Shown here piece after piece: positions 26,004 to 33,840 of a stretch of DNA of 33,840 bases; the stretch's first letter is position 1, and each line of letters starts with the position of its first letter. The position numbers and the translations under genes were made by a program. The notes below the pieces were generated by a model. That model was not told the origin of the DNA and did not search any database. It saw nothing but the letters and a program-made list of their open reading frames with translations. The stretch is from positions 1-33,840 of the forward strand of contig CAMDCJ010000005.1 of NCBI GenBank assembly GCA_945890035.1, written 5' to 3'. This DNA is from Rickettsia typhi (GTDB lineage: Bacteria; Pseudomonadota; Alphaproteobacteria; Rickettsiales; UBA1997).

Positions 26004-26633
26004 ATGTTGGAATTACTTGCTAAAAAAATTGGAATGACCCACGTCTATAAAAACAATGGGAGTTCTGTGGCTGTTACTATGATTAAACTGCACGACAATA
26101 GAGTTATTGAATTAGATAACACTAAAGAAGAGCATAATCCTGTGTCACTTGCTTTTATAAAGACTGATAATCTTAAAAAAATTAGTAAATCAGTTATAGG
26201 TTTGTTTAATAAAAAACAAATTCCTGTATATAAAAAAATTCGTTGTTCAAAAATTAAAAAAACAACTGAAATCAATGTTGGAGATTCAATAGAGATTTCA
26301 AAATTTTTTAAAGAGGGCGATAAAATTGCTGTTAGAGGAACAACTTCAGGAAAAGGTTTTGCTGGTGTTATGAAAAGATGGAATTTTAGAGGACTCGAAG
26401 CATCTCACGGTGTTTCTGTTTCACATAGATCTCATGGTTCTACCGGTCAAAGACAAGATCCAGGTAAAACTTTTAAAGGTAAAAAAATGGCTGGGCATCT
26501 AGGAGTAGATAATAAGACAGTTAGAAATTTAGAAATCGAATTCATTGATAATGAAAATTCGGTTATAGCAGTAAAAGGATCAGTTCCAGGAAAAAATGGT
26601 TCAGATTTAATTGTAAAATTAAGTAATTATTAA
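26004..26633 (+). CDS. rplC: 50S ribosomal protein L3
   Basis: 209 residues; binds 23S rRNA near the peptidyl transferase centre. The start at 26004 follows AGAGG by five bases. Signature segments are AKKIGMTHVY, GTTSGKGFAGVMKRWNFRG and SHRSHGSTGQRQDPGKTFKGKKMAGHLG broken over 135-165. The region around 70-95 is more Lys-rich and divergent than usual. Confidence 0.96.
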   Translation: MLELLAKKIGMTHVYKNNGSSVAVTMIKLHDNRVIELDNTKEEHNPVSLAFIKTDNLKKISKSVIGLFNKKQIPVYKKIRCSKIKKTTEINVGDSIEISKFFKEGDKIAVRGTTSGKGFAGVMKRWNFRGLEASHGVSVSHRSHGSTGQRQDPGKTFKGKKMAGHLGVDNKTVRNLEIEFIDNENSVIAVKGSVPGKNGSDLIVKLSNY

Positions 26634-26640
26634 AATCTTT

Positions 26641-27264
26641 ATGAAATCATTTAAAGTACCCGAAATTAATTTTGAAGAAGGAAAGGTGACTTCCAAAGAA
26701 TTTAAGACGGAAGAAGAAGTCAGTATAACTAGCGCCAAAACTGTTGCATATGTTATAAGATGGCAACTCGCAAGAAATAGAGCTGGCACTGCAAGCACCA
26801 AAGAAATGTCAGAAATTTCTGGGACAACCGCTAAACCTTGGAAGCAAAAAGGAACTGGAAGAGCTAGACAAGGAAGCAGAAGATCTGTTCAATTCGTTGG
26901 TGGAAGAGCTTGCCATGGACCAAAACCAAGAAGCTTTGATTTTTCGATTCCTAAAAAAATTGCCAAAATTGCAATAGTCGACGCAATTAAAAATAAACTA
27001 ATTGAAAACAAAATATACACTTATTCAAATATTACGAAAACAATAAAAACATCATCAATTGGAAAAATATTAAACGAAAATAATATTAAAAGTGCTTTAA
27101 TAATTCACAATGGTGATAAAAAAATTGAATTATTTGCTAGAAACATTAAAAATGTAAAAATTCTAGATTGTAAAGCTATAAACACGCTTGATTTGGTTAA
27201 TTATGAACATTTAATAATCGACTCCGAATCATTCATAACTAAAATTGTAGGAGCATTAAAATAA
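26641..27264 (+). CDS. rplD: 50S ribosomal protein L4
   Basis: 207 residues; in E. coli it also represses the S10 operon. The conserved tunnel-lining loop reads KPWKQKGTGRARQGSRRS, followed by GGRACHGPKPRSF. The C-terminal part, with LIENKIYTYSNI and VNYEHLIIDSESF, is divergent but ordered as in the family. The stop codon shares one base with the ATG of rplW. Confidence 0.96.
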   Translation: MKSFKVPEINFEEGKVTSKEFKTEEEVSITSAKTVAYVIRWQLARNRAGTASTKEMSEISGTTAKPWKQKGTGRARQGSRRSVQFVGGRACHGPKPRSFDFSIPKKIAKIAIVDAIKNKLIENKIYTYSNITKTIKTSSIGKILNENNIKSALIIHNGDKKIELFARNIKNVKILDCKAINTLDLVNYEHLIIDSESFITKIVGALK

Positions 27265-27551
27265 TGACAGCGATATTAAATTACGATAAAATAAAAGGTT
27301 TAGTTTACACTGAAAAATCAAACGGACAACTTTCTCTTGGTAAATATACCTTCAAAATTGATAAAACTTGTACCAAAAGTCAGTTAAAATCTCTTATTAA
27401 GAAAATTTACAATGTTGAAGTAATCAAAGTTAACATTATAAACACACCAGAAAAAAACAAAAGATTTAAAGGTGTTCTTGGAACTAAAGGTTCTATAAAG
27501 AAAGCCACTATAACACTGAAAGACAGTCAAACAATTAATTTTGGATCATAA
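27264..27551 (+). CDS. rplW: 50S ribosomal protein L23
   Basis: 95 residues; sits at the exit of the peptide tunnel and docks trigger factor and SRP. The typical pattern [40 protein letters not shown] and [16 protein letters not shown] is seen in order. Translation is probably coupled to rplD through the shared base. Confidence 0.95.
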   Translation: MTAILNYDKIKGLVYTEKSNGQLSLGKYTFKIDKTCTKSQLKSLIKKIYNVEVIKVNIINTPEKNKRFKGVLGTKGSIKKATITLKDSQTINFGS

Positions 27552-27553
27552 AA

Positions 27554-28387
27554 ATGGCACTGAAAAATTTTAAACCAGTAACATCAACGCTGAGACATTA
27601 TGTCGCGATTGATAGAAGTGAGCTTTGGAAAGGCTCTCCTTTAAAAATTCTTACCAGAAAAGGCACTGAAAAAGCTGGAAGAAATAACTTTGGTCATATT
27701 ACCGTTAGACACAAATCTGCCGGACATAAAAAAACTTTTAGAGTAATTGACTTTAAAAGAGATAAATTTGATATTGAAGCTCAAGTTGAAAGAATTGAGT
27801 ACGACCCAAATAGAACTGCTTTTATAGCGTTAGTTAAATACTCAGATGGAATATATTCTTATATACTTGCCCCTAATAAATTAAATATTGGCGATACAAT
27901 TTTGTCATCAAAAAATCTTATTGATGTTAAGATCGGAAACGCAATGCCTTTAGCGGTAATTCCAATTGGATCGATTGTTCATAATATTGAAATAAAGCCT
28001 AGTTGTGGAGGAGTTGTTTCAAGAGCAGCCGGAAATTATTCTCAATTAGTTGGAAAGGACGGTGGATATGCTTTAGTTAAAATGCAATCTGGAGAAATAA
28101 GATTATTTTCACTGAATTGCATGGCTACTATCGGAACCGTATCTAATTTAGATAATAAAAATACTACAATCGGAAAAGCTGGAAGATCTAGATGGTTAGG
28201 TATAAGACCTACAGTAAGAGGTGTTGCTATGAACCCAGTTGATCACCCGCATGGTGGTGGTGAAGGAAAAACTTCTGGTGGAAGACATCCTGTTTCTCCT
28301 ACTGGAAAACCAACCAAGGGTAAAATAACTAGAAAAAGAAGTAAAAGTACTAATAGATTTATTGTAAAATCAAGGAGAGTTAAATAA
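27554..28387 (+). CDS. rplB: 50S ribosomal protein L2
   Basis: 277 residues, standard length; needed for subunit association and peptidyl transfer. [14 protein letters not shown] opens it. [19 protein letters not shown] and the highly conserved [23 protein letters not shown] near 225-248 confirm it. The His of DHPHGGGEG is present. Confidence 0.98.
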   Translation: MALKNFKPVTSTLRHYVAIDRSELWKGSPLKILTRKGTEKAGRNNFGHITVRHKSAGHKKTFRVIDFKRDKFDIEAQVERIEYDPNRTAFIALVKYSDGIYSYILAPNKLNIGDTILSSKNLIDVKIGNAMPLAVIPIGSIVHNIEIKPSCGGVVSRAAGNYSQLVGKDGGYALVKMQSGEIRLFSLNCMATIGTVSNLDNKNTTIGKAGRSRWLGIRPTVRGVAMNPVDHPHGGGEGKTSGGRHPVSPTGKPTKGKITRKRSKSTNRFIVKSRRVK

Positions 28388-28388
28388 T

Positions 28389-28667
28389 ATGGCTAGATCA
28401 ATTAAAAAACCCCCGTATGTTGACGGGTATTTATTAAAAAAAGCAAAAGATTATATAAGTTCATCAAAAAAACAGATCATTAAAACTTGGTCTAGAAGAT
28501 CAACAATACTTCCGCAGTTTGTTGGTATAAATTTTGCAGTGCATAACGGAAAAAAATTTGTATCAGTTTCTGTAACAGAGGGTATGGTTGGTCACAAATT
28601 TGGAGAATTCGCTCCTACCAGAACCTTTTATGGACACGGTGGAGATAAAAAAGTTACAAAAGATTAG
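28389..28667 (+). CDS. rpsS: 30S ribosomal protein S19
   Basis: 92 residues; in the head of the small subunit with S13. It shows [33 protein letters not shown] and the C-terminal [19 protein letters not shown] purine-rich AAGGAGAG ends about nine bases before its ATG, inside the end of rplB. Confidence 0.97.
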   Translation: MARSIKKPPYVDGYLLKKAKDYISSSKKQIIKTWSRRSTILPQFVGINFAVHNGKKFVSVSVTEGMVGHKFGEFAPTRTFYGHGGDKKVTKD

Positions 28668-28673
28668 AAATTT

Positions 28674-29054
28674 ATGACACAAAAATTAGTAAAAGCTTCT
28701 CAGAAAGTTGTTAAATCAAGTCCAGTTAAAGTTATGAAAGTAACTAAAAATATTACTGGACTTAAGGTTTCGGAAGCATTAAAGTTGCTTCAATTCTCAA
28801 AGCTTAAAATTTCAACTACAGTTAGAGCTCTAGTTTACTCTGCTATGTCAAATGCTGAAAACAACCACAATATGGATGTTGACACGTTATTTGTAAAAGA
28901 AGTAAATGTTGGAAGAGCTTTCGCTTTAAAAAGATTTGCTGCAAGAGGTCGTGGTAAATCAAGTAGAATATTAAAAACCTATAGTAATATTACTGTAATT
29001 CTTGCTGAGAAATCAGTTGAAGAAAAATCAAAAAAAATAAAAGAGGAAAAATAA
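28674..29054 (+). CDS. rplV: 50S ribosomal protein L22
   Basis: 126 residues; extends into the peptide tunnel. The body runs from SEALKLLQFSKLKIST through SNAENNHNMDVDTLFVKE to the tunnel hairpin RGRGKSSRILKTYSNITV. A Lys-rich N-terminal extension and a Lys/Glu tail make it longer than the usual 110. Confidence 0.96.
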   Translation: MTQKLVKASQKVVKSSPVKVMKVTKNITGLKVSEALKLLQFSKLKISTTVRALVYSAMSNAENNHNMDVDTLFVKEVNVGRAFALKRFAARGRGKSSRILKTYSNITVILAEKSVEEKSKKIKEEK

Positions 29055-29699
29055 ATGGGTCAGAAAGTTAATCCTGTAGGATTCAGGTTATTAAACAATA
29101 AAAATTGGGAATCTGTTTGGTTTGATAAAAAAAACTATGCAAAAAAACTAATTAATGATGTTGCTATAAGAAAATTCATCATGACTAGCTACTCTCATTG
29201 CGGTATTGGTTCTGTTATAGTTGAAAGACCCTCAGATAAAATAAATTTGGTTATAAAAACATCTAAGCCAGGAGTTTTAATTGGTAAGAAAGGTTTGGAT
29301 ATTGAAAAAATTAACCAATCAGTTGAAAAAATAGCTGGTACAAAAGTTGAGGTCAAAATTGTTGAAATTGACAAACCTGATATAAGTTCTTCACTTGTTG
29401 CGCAATCCGTTGCCAAACAATTAGAGGGCCGAGCTGCATTCAAAAAAGTAATGAAAAAAGTAATGCAATCTGCTATGAAATATGGCGCTCTTGGTATTAA
29501 AGTTAGTTGCTCTGGAAGATTAGGTGGAGCAGAAATTGCTAGAACTGAATGGTATAAAGAGGGATCGGTACCTCTTCACACTCTTCGTTGCAACATAGAT
29601 TATGCAATTGCAAACGCGTATACTGGTTATGGAGTTATAGGTGTTAAAGTTTGGATATATAAAGGTTTTGTTGAAAAAAAGAAAATATCAACATTGTAA
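29055..29699 (+). CDS. rpsC: 30S ribosomal protein S3
   Basis: 214 residues; part of the mRNA entry tunnel. It begins GQKVNPVGFRLL. A KH domain follows with VIKTSKPGVLIGKKGLDIEKI, then GALGIKVSCSGRLGGAEIAR and the C-terminal GVIGVKVWIYKG. Preceded by AGAGG nine bases before the ATG. Confidence 0.97.
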   Translation: MGQKVNPVGFRLLNNKNWESVWFDKKNYAKKLINDVAIRKFIMTSYSHCGIGSVIVERPSDKINLVIKTSKPGVLIGKKGLDIEKINQSVEKIAGTKVEVKIVEIDKPDISSSLVAQSVAKQLEGRAAFKKVMKKVMQSAMKYGALGIKVSCSGRLGGAEIARTEWYKEGSVPLHTLRCNIDYAIANAYTGYGVIGVKVWIYKGFVEKKKISTL

Positions 29700-29719
29700 T
29701 AAATTTAATTTTTTAAGAA

Positions 29720-30133
29720 ATGCTAATTCCTGCTAAGACAAAATATAGAAAGGCGCAAAAAGGTGGAAAAAAGATTCTTGGAGTAGCTTGCTCTGGCAAC
29801 ACTCTAAAATTTGGTTCATTTGGTTTAAAAGCTCTTGAGCCTGCCAAGTTAAATTCCAAACAAATCGAATCTGCCAGAAAGGTTATAACTAGATATATGA
29901 AAAGATCTGGAAAATTATGGATTATGGTTTTCCCGCATACTCCAGTTACTAAAAAACCTGCTGAAGTTAGAATGGGAAGTGGAAAAGGAAGTGTTGAATA
30001 CTACATTGCAAAAATAAAACCAGGTAGGGTAATATTTGAAATAGATGGAATTGATAATGAGTCTGCGCAAAACGCTTTGCTCAAAGCTTCATCTAAATTA
30101 CCATTTAAATCAAAAATTATTAATAATTTATAA
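29720..30133 (+). CDS. rplP: 50S ribosomal protein L16
   Basis: 137 residues; near the A site. Motifs: PAKTKYRKAQKG, FGSFGLKALEPAKLNSKQIE, the basic RKVITRYMKRSGKLWI and the signature VRMGSGKGSVEYY. It has the standard length. Confidence 0.97.
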   Translation: MLIPAKTKYRKAQKGGKKILGVACSGNTLKFGSFGLKALEPAKLNSKQIESARKVITRYMKRSGKLWIMVFPHTPVTKKPAEVRMGSGKGSVEYYIAKIKPGRVIFEIDGIDNESAQNALLKASSKLPFKSKIINNL

Positions 30134-30134
30134 A

Positions 30135-30305
30135 ATGAGCGAAACAGATAAAAAGTCAATGATATCAGAAATTTATAATCTCAAAAAAGAGTTGCTTTTA
30201 CTTAGAATGAAATTAACATCGGGAGATAAAATAAATTTAAAAGATTATAGAGAAAAAAAGAAAAAAATAGCTATAATTTTTACAACACTTAATAAAAAAG
30301 CATAA
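30135..30305 (+). CDS. rpmC: 50S ribosomal protein L29
   Basis: 56 residues, starting at the ATG at 30135, one base after the rplP stop. A longer in-frame reading would overlap rplP by 90 bases and is not credible. The helical hairpin is recognisable as IYNLKKELLLLRMKLTSG followed by a basic second helix, but it is divergent and lacks the usual RxVRRxIAR consensus. The call rests largely on position between rplP and rpsQ. Confidence 0.88.
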   Translation: MSETDKKSMISEIYNLKKELLLLRMKLTSGDKINLKDYREKKKKIAIIFTTLNKKA

Positions 30306-30308
30306 ATT

Positions 30309-30518
30309 ATGAAGGCAAAGATTATTAGCATTATCGATTCAAGTACTATAAAAGTTTCATCGACAACTTATAAAAAGCACGAGAAATACGGAAAATATAT
30401 AACGGTAAGCAAGAAATATCTTGTTGAAACCGATGGAAAAACAGTAGAAGTGGGTCAAGACATAGAGATAATTAGCTCTAGACCTATTTCTAAAAAAAAG
30501 AAATGGAAAATTAAATAA
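30309..30518 (+). CDS. rpsQ: 30S ribosomal protein S17
   Basis: 69 residues, shorter than the usual 80-85. The OB-fold protein is divergent. STIKV replaces the usual MxKTxxV, YKKHEKYGKYITVSKKYLV corresponds to the conserved HPxYxKxxxxxKKY, and VGQDIEIISSRPISKKKKWKI matches the GDxVxIxExRPLSKxKxW end. The assignment is firm from both the C-terminal motif and position. Confidence 0.92.
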   Translation: MKAKIISIIDSSTIKVSSTTYKKHEKYGKYITVSKKYLVETDGKTVEVGQDIEIISSRPISKKKKWKIK

Positions 30519-30533
30519 CAATTTTAGAATAAT

Positions 30534-30902
30534 ATGATTCAAATGCAAACAAATCTAGTGGTAGCCGACAACTCTGGGGCTAAGACTGCTAGATGTATAA
30601 AAGTTCTTGGTGGATCCAAACACATGATAACAGGTATTGGTGATGTTATTGTTGTATCAATAACATCCGTGACACCGGGATCTAAAGTAAAAAAAGGTCA
30701 AGTTGCAAAAGCTGTTATAATTAGAACTAGAAGTAAAATCGTTAGGCCCGATGGAAGTTTTCTTAAGTTTGATGACAACGCAGTTGTACTTGTTGATAAG
30801 GAAAATGAACCACTTGCTTCAAGGGTTTTTGGTCCAGTTTCAAGGGAAGTTAGACAAAAAAACTTTTTAAAAATAGCATCATTAGCATCGGAGGTTTTGT
30901 AA
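30534..30902 (+). CDS. rplN: 50S ribosomal protein L14
   Basis: 122 residues, standard. [18 protein letters not shown] is the classical start, then [29 protein letters not shown] and the end [12 protein letters not shown]. The last codons contain GGAGG, the ribosome site for rplX. Confidence 0.97.
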   Translation: MIQMQTNLVVADNSGAKTARCIKVLGGSKHMITGIGDVIVVSITSVTPGSKVKKGQVAKAVIIRTRSKIVRPDGSFLKFDDNAVVLVDKENEPLASRVFGPVSREVRQKNFLKIASLASEVL

Positions 30903-30903
30903 A

Positions 30904-31221
30904 ATGGCGAATAAATTTAGAAAAAATGATCAGGTAATTGTTATATCTGGTTCTGATAAAGGAAAGGTTGGTAAATTAATTTCAATTTTAAATGACAGAG
31001 TTATTGTTGAAGGCGTTAGATTGGCGACAATTCATAAAAAGCCTACAGGTCAAGAACTAGGTCAAATTAAAAAAGAAGAAAGGTCGATACACATCTCAAA
31101 CATATCTCATGTTGAAGATGGAAAATCGATTAAAATTAAATTTGTGATCAATTCTGATGGAGAGAAAAAATCCTTCAAAAAAGATCGTGTTTCAAAAAAA
31201 ACTGGAAAAAAAATTGAATAG
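30904..31221 (+). CDS. rplX: 50S ribosomal protein L24
   Basis: 105 residues; an assembly initiator. The KOW motif is VIVISGSDKGKVGKLISI at residues 11-28, followed by VIVEGVRLATIHKKP and IHISNISHVEDGK. It is preceded by GGAGG nine bases before its ATG, one of the best ribosome sites here. Confidence 0.96.
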   Translation: MANKFRKNDQVIVISGSDKGKVGKLISILNDRVIVEGVRLATIHKKPTGQELGQIKKEERSIHISNISHVEDGKSIKIKFVINSDGEKKSFKKDRVSKKTGKKIE

Positions 31222-31223
31222 AG

Positions 31224-31760
31224 ATGCAAAGTATTACAGAAAAACTATATAAGGATTCGATTCCTGAATTAAAAAGTAAGTTTTCCTACAAGAATGACAT
31301 GGCCATTCCAAAAATTAAAATGGTCAGCATAAATGTCGGAATCAAAGCGGTTGATAGTGATAATAAACTACTCGCATATTTACTTAACCAGGTATCTAAT
31401 ATATCTGGTCAAAAAGCCGTTTTGACAAAGTCAAAAAAAGCTATATCAACTTTCAAACTTAGGAAGGATCTGCCAATTGGCTGTAGAGTTACGCTAAGAG
31501 GGAAAAAAATGTATCAGTTTCTTGATAAGCTTGTTAATATAGCTTTACCAAGAATAAGAGATTTCAGAGGACTTACATCAAAAGGATTTAATCAGAGCAA
31601 TCACTATAGCTTTGGAATAAAAGAACATAATATATTTCTAGAGGTTGATCTCGACAATATAGTAAAAATATTTGGTATGAATATCACAATAGTCACCAAT
31701 GCAACAGGCAAAGAAGAGGCTCTTTTTTTGCTTAAGAAGTTAAATTTTCCAATTAAATAA
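31224..31760 (+). CDS. rplE: 50S ribosomal protein L5
   Basis: 178 residues; binds 5S rRNA. Motifs: IPKIKMVSINVGIK, GQKAVLTKSKKAISTFKLRK, IALPRIRDFRGLTSKGF and NYSFG-like HYSFGIKEHNIF. It has the standard length, starting two bases after the rplX stop. Confidence 0.97.
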   Translation: MQSITEKLYKDSIPELKSKFSYKNDMAIPKIKMVSINVGIKAVDSDNKLLAYLLNQVSNISGQKAVLTKSKKAISTFKLRKDLPIGCRVTLRGKKMYQFLDKLVNIALPRIRDFRGLTSKGFNQSNHYSFGIKEHNIFLEVDLDNIVKIFGMNITIVTNATGKEEALFLLKKLNFPIK

Positions 31761-31763
31761 AAT

Positions 31764-32069
31764 ATGGCAAAGAAATCATTAATTAAAAGAAATGCTAGAA
31801 GAATAAAGGTCTCTACTTCTTGTAAATTAAAAAGAGATAAGTTAAAAAAAATAATTAAGGACCCTAATATTCCTTTCAACGAAAGGTTGTTAGCTCAGAT
31901 TAAGCTTTCTGAGATGGTTAGAGACGCTTCTAAGGTAAGAGTTAGAAATAGATGTGCTTTAACGGGAAGACCTAGGGGAAATCTTAGGAAATTCGGTATT
32001 TCGCGTATCGCTGTCAGAGAATTGGCTTCTTGGGGTCAAATTCCAGGTTTAATTAAATCAAGTTGGTAA
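31764..32069 (+). CDS. rpsN: 30S ribosomal protein S14
   Basis: 101 residues, the long zinc-free form: no CxxC pair is present. [14 protein letters not shown] begins it, and [20 protein letters not shown] and [17 protein letters not shown] end it as in proteobacterial S14. Confidence 0.97.
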   Translation: MAKKSLIKRNARRIKVSTSCKLKRDKLKKIIKDPNIPFNERLLAQIKLSEMVRDASKVRVRNRCALTGRPRGNLRKFGISRIAVRELASWGQIPGLIKSSW

Positions 32070-32073
32070 AAAA

Positions 32074-32469
32074 ATGTCATTCAATCATTCCGTATCAGAT
32101 CTCGTGGCGACTATAAAAAATGGTTATTTAGCCAAAACGCAAACCGTTTCAATGCCCGTTTCAAAGCTAAGAGATAATATCCTAAGTATATTAAAAGAAG
32201 AAGGCTACATTCTTAACTACGCAAAAATAAAGGATGGAGTTCATGAGCGCTTCAAGATTAGCTTGAAATATCATAATTCAAGTCCGGTTTTAACAGAAAT
32301 ATCTGTTGTTTCTAAGCCTGGAAGAAAAATTTATTGCAACTCCAAAGAAATACCACTGGTAAAAAATGGCCTTGGTATGGTTTTGATTTCAACCTCTCAA
32401 GGTGTTGTTACAGATTATATAGCTAGAACTAAGAATTTAGGTGGCGAAATTTTATTAAAAATATTTTAA
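32074..32469 (+). CDS. rpsH: 30S ribosomal protein S8
   Basis: 131 residues; a primary 16S rRNA binder and, in E. coli, the spc operon repressor. Motifs: VSDLVATIKNGYLAK, ILSILKEEGYI, VSKPGRKIY and the end GLGMVLISTSQGVVTD. The final helix-strand GGEILLKIF departs slightly from the consensus GGEVLCYV, ending in Phe. Confidence 0.96.
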   Translation: MSFNHSVSDLVATIKNGYLAKTQTVSMPVSKLRDNILSILKEEGYILNYAKIKDGVHERFKISLKYHNSSPVLTEISVVSKPGRKIYCNSKEIPLVKNGLGMVLISTSQGVVTDYIARTKNLGGEILLKIF

Positions 32470-32479
32470 ATTTATAAAA

Positions 32480-33016
32480 ATGTCTCGTATAGGAAAGTTA
32501 CCAATCTCGATTCCAGAAAACATAAAAGTTTCACTTATAAACAATGAGGTTATTTTAGAGTCTGGAAAAGTTAAGAAAAACTACAAAGTTAGCTCTGGGA
32601 TTATTATTGATTTTAAAGATAAGCAAATTAAATTGGTCGCAAAAGAAAAAAATGATCCAAATGTATCTGCTCAAATCGGAATGGATAGAAGTAATCTAAA
32701 AAATATTGTTCAAGGAATGCAATCTCCTTTTAAAATAATTTTAGAAATAAACGGAGTTGGATATAAAGCTTCTGTTGACAAAGGTCTTTTGTTTATGACT
32801 TTGGGTTATAGCCATGAAATTTGCTATGCTCTTCCCGCAGGCATAGAAGCTGTATACGAAAAGCCAAATTTAATAACAATATCTGGAGATGATAAAGTTT
32901 TGGTTGGACAAGTTGCATCTGAAATTATTGGATTTAGACCTCCTGAACCTTATAAAGGCAAAGGTGTTAAAGTTTTTGGCAAGAAAATCTTGCGAAAAGA
33001 AGGCAAGAAAAAATAA
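32480..33016 (+). CDS. rplF: 50S ribosomal protein L6
   Basis: 178 residues. MSRIGKLPISIP is the standard start. The second domain has INGVGYKASVDKG, LGYSHEI and the C-terminal signature RPPEPYKGKGVKVFGKKILRKEGKKK. It has normal length. Confidence 0.97.
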   Translation: MSRIGKLPISIPENIKVSLINNEVILESGKVKKNYKVSSGIIIDFKDKQIKLVAKEKNDPNVSAQIGMDRSNLKNIVQGMQSPFKIILEINGVGYKASVDKGLLFMTLGYSHEICYALPAGIEAVYEKPNLITISGDDKVLVGQVASEIIGFRPPEPYKGKGVKVFGKKILRKEGKKK

Positions 33017-33040
33017 ATAATCGTATAATAATCATAGTTT

Positions 33041-33379
33041 ATGTTAACAAGTTATCAAAGAAGAAAAGTTAGAGTTAGAAATAATGTTAAAAAAAATAAC
33101 AAATCTAACAGACCAAGAATAATTGTAAATAGAACCAATAAAAACATTTATGCTCAAATAGTAAGTATAGACGGAAATGTTTTGGTACAAGCATCAAGTA
33201 TTTTATTTGACGAAAAAATTAGCGGAGTTGAGAAGGCTAAAATCGTCGGAAAAAACATCGCTGAATTATGTATAAAAGTAAACATAGATAATGTTGTATT
33301 TGACAAAGGAGCTTACAATTACAACGGTCGCGTTAAAGCCTTAGCTGAGGCTTGTCGTAATTCTGGATTAAAATTTTAA
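33041..33379 (+). CDS. rplR: 50S ribosomal protein L18
   Basis: 112 residues; binds 5S rRNA with L5. [30 protein letters not shown] and the ending [26 protein letters not shown] are typical. The Arg/Lys-rich N-terminus is a little shorter than in E. coli. Confidence 0.96.
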   Translation: MLTSYQRRKVRVRNNVKKNNKSNRPRIIVNRTNKNIYAQIVSIDGNVLVQASSILFDEKISGVEKAKIVGKNIAELCIKVNIDNVVFDKGAYNYNGRVKALAEACRNSGLKF

Positions 33380-33393
33380 TTATAATTGACAAG

Positions 33394-33840
33394 ATGATAA
33401 AACAAAAAAATCAAAAAGAAAAAGTTGCTCAAGAGATCATTGAGAAGTTAATAGCTGTCAATAGAGTGTCAAAAACCGTTAAGGGTGGAAAAAATATGTC
33501 TTTTTCCGTTTTAGTAGTTGTAGGCGATAAAAACGGAAAAGTTGGTTTCGGAAAGGGAAATGCAACTGAGGTTTCTGATGCTAAAAACAAAGCATTTGAA
33601 GCTGCAAAAAGAGCTATGATTAAAGTATCTTTAAAAGAAGGTCGTACAGTTCATCACGATATATTTGCTCGTTTTTGTTCAGCTAAAGTTTACTTAAGAT
33701 CAGCTCCAGTCGGAACGGGCGTTATTGCTGGTGGTCCAATGCGCGCAGTTTTTGAGTGTGCTGGAATCAGTGATGTAGTAGCTAAATCAGTTGGAACATC
33801 CAATCCTTACAATATGATCGGCGCAACATTTTTGGCTTTA
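33394..33840 (+). CDS. rpsE: 30S ribosomal protein S5 (cut by the window end)
   Basis: 149 codons are present and the frame runs off the right edge. From the ATG at 33394 the product shows [57 protein letters not shown] and [18 protein letters not shown], the classic S5 motifs. About 15-25 residues should be missing. The order rplR-rpsE is that of the spc operon, so rpmD, rplO and secY would be expected next. Confidence 0.96.
   Translation, partial: MIKQKNQKEKVAQEIIEKLIAVNRVSKTVKGGKNMSFSVLVVVGDKNGKVGFGKGNATEVSDAKNKAFEAAKRAMIKVSLKEGRTVHHDIFARFCSAKVYLRSAPVGTGVIAGGPMRAVFECAGISDVVAKSVGTSNPYNMIGATFLAL

Overview
The window is about 34 kb of AT-rich bacterial chromosome (roughly 30% GC by eye), densely packed with single-copy housekeeping genes. 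The best reading is an alphaproteobacterium close to or within the Rickettsiales. A lone tuf sits directly upstream of the S10 gene cluster without rpsL, rpsG or fusA, the arrangement known from Rickettsia. The heat-shock sigma factor is of the RpoH type, and the RibBA protein has a degenerate second half, a variant known from Proteobacteria. Unlike classical Rickettsia, the genome keeps genes for histidine (hisA), branched-chain amino acid (ilvC), folate (pabB), riboflavin (ribE, ribBA) and glycine metabolism (gcvPA, gcvPB). This fits a less reduced, perhaps extracellular or deep-branching relative. The placement is inference, not proof.

Layout. 0.1-4.8 kb, plus strand: an unrecognised 464-residue protein with two hydrophobic segments, then a tight rnd-tpiA-pabB run. 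4.7-13.2 kb, minus strand: hisA, gcvPA, gcvPB, a type IV prepilin-like protein carrying a LamG-like domain, rpoH, ribE, ribBA and a tandem YceI protein. 13.2-15.4 kb, plus strand: a small accessory island with a two-helix membrane protein, a Panacea (SocA/DUF4065) antitoxin-like gene overlapping a membrane-protein gene, and an AbrB-PIN (VapBC-type) toxin-antitoxin pair with a repeated inverted-repeat motif upstream. 15.5-20.5 kb, minus strand: glmU, an SH3-domain exported protein, a gamma-glutamyltransferase with an EF-hand-like loop at its N-terminus, an exported cysteine-rich protein and rlmJ. 20.7-22.5 kb: a 600-residue multi-pass membrane protein.

22.5-23.1 kb is a gene-free interval filled by a nested inverted-repeat element, lying between convergent genes. 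ilvC follows on the minus strand. From 24.5 kb to the right end runs tuf and the S10-spc ribosomal protein cluster (rpsJ to rpsE), cut off inside rpsE.

The most interesting items are the EF-hand loop on the gamma-glutamyltransferase, the Panacea/two-helix membrane pair, the prepilin-LamG fusion, the nested inverted-repeat element and the duplicated operator-like motif before the toxin-antitoxin pair. No CRISPR array, tRNA, rRNA or transposase gene was seen. No single large undescribed system is evident; the candidates are small modules.
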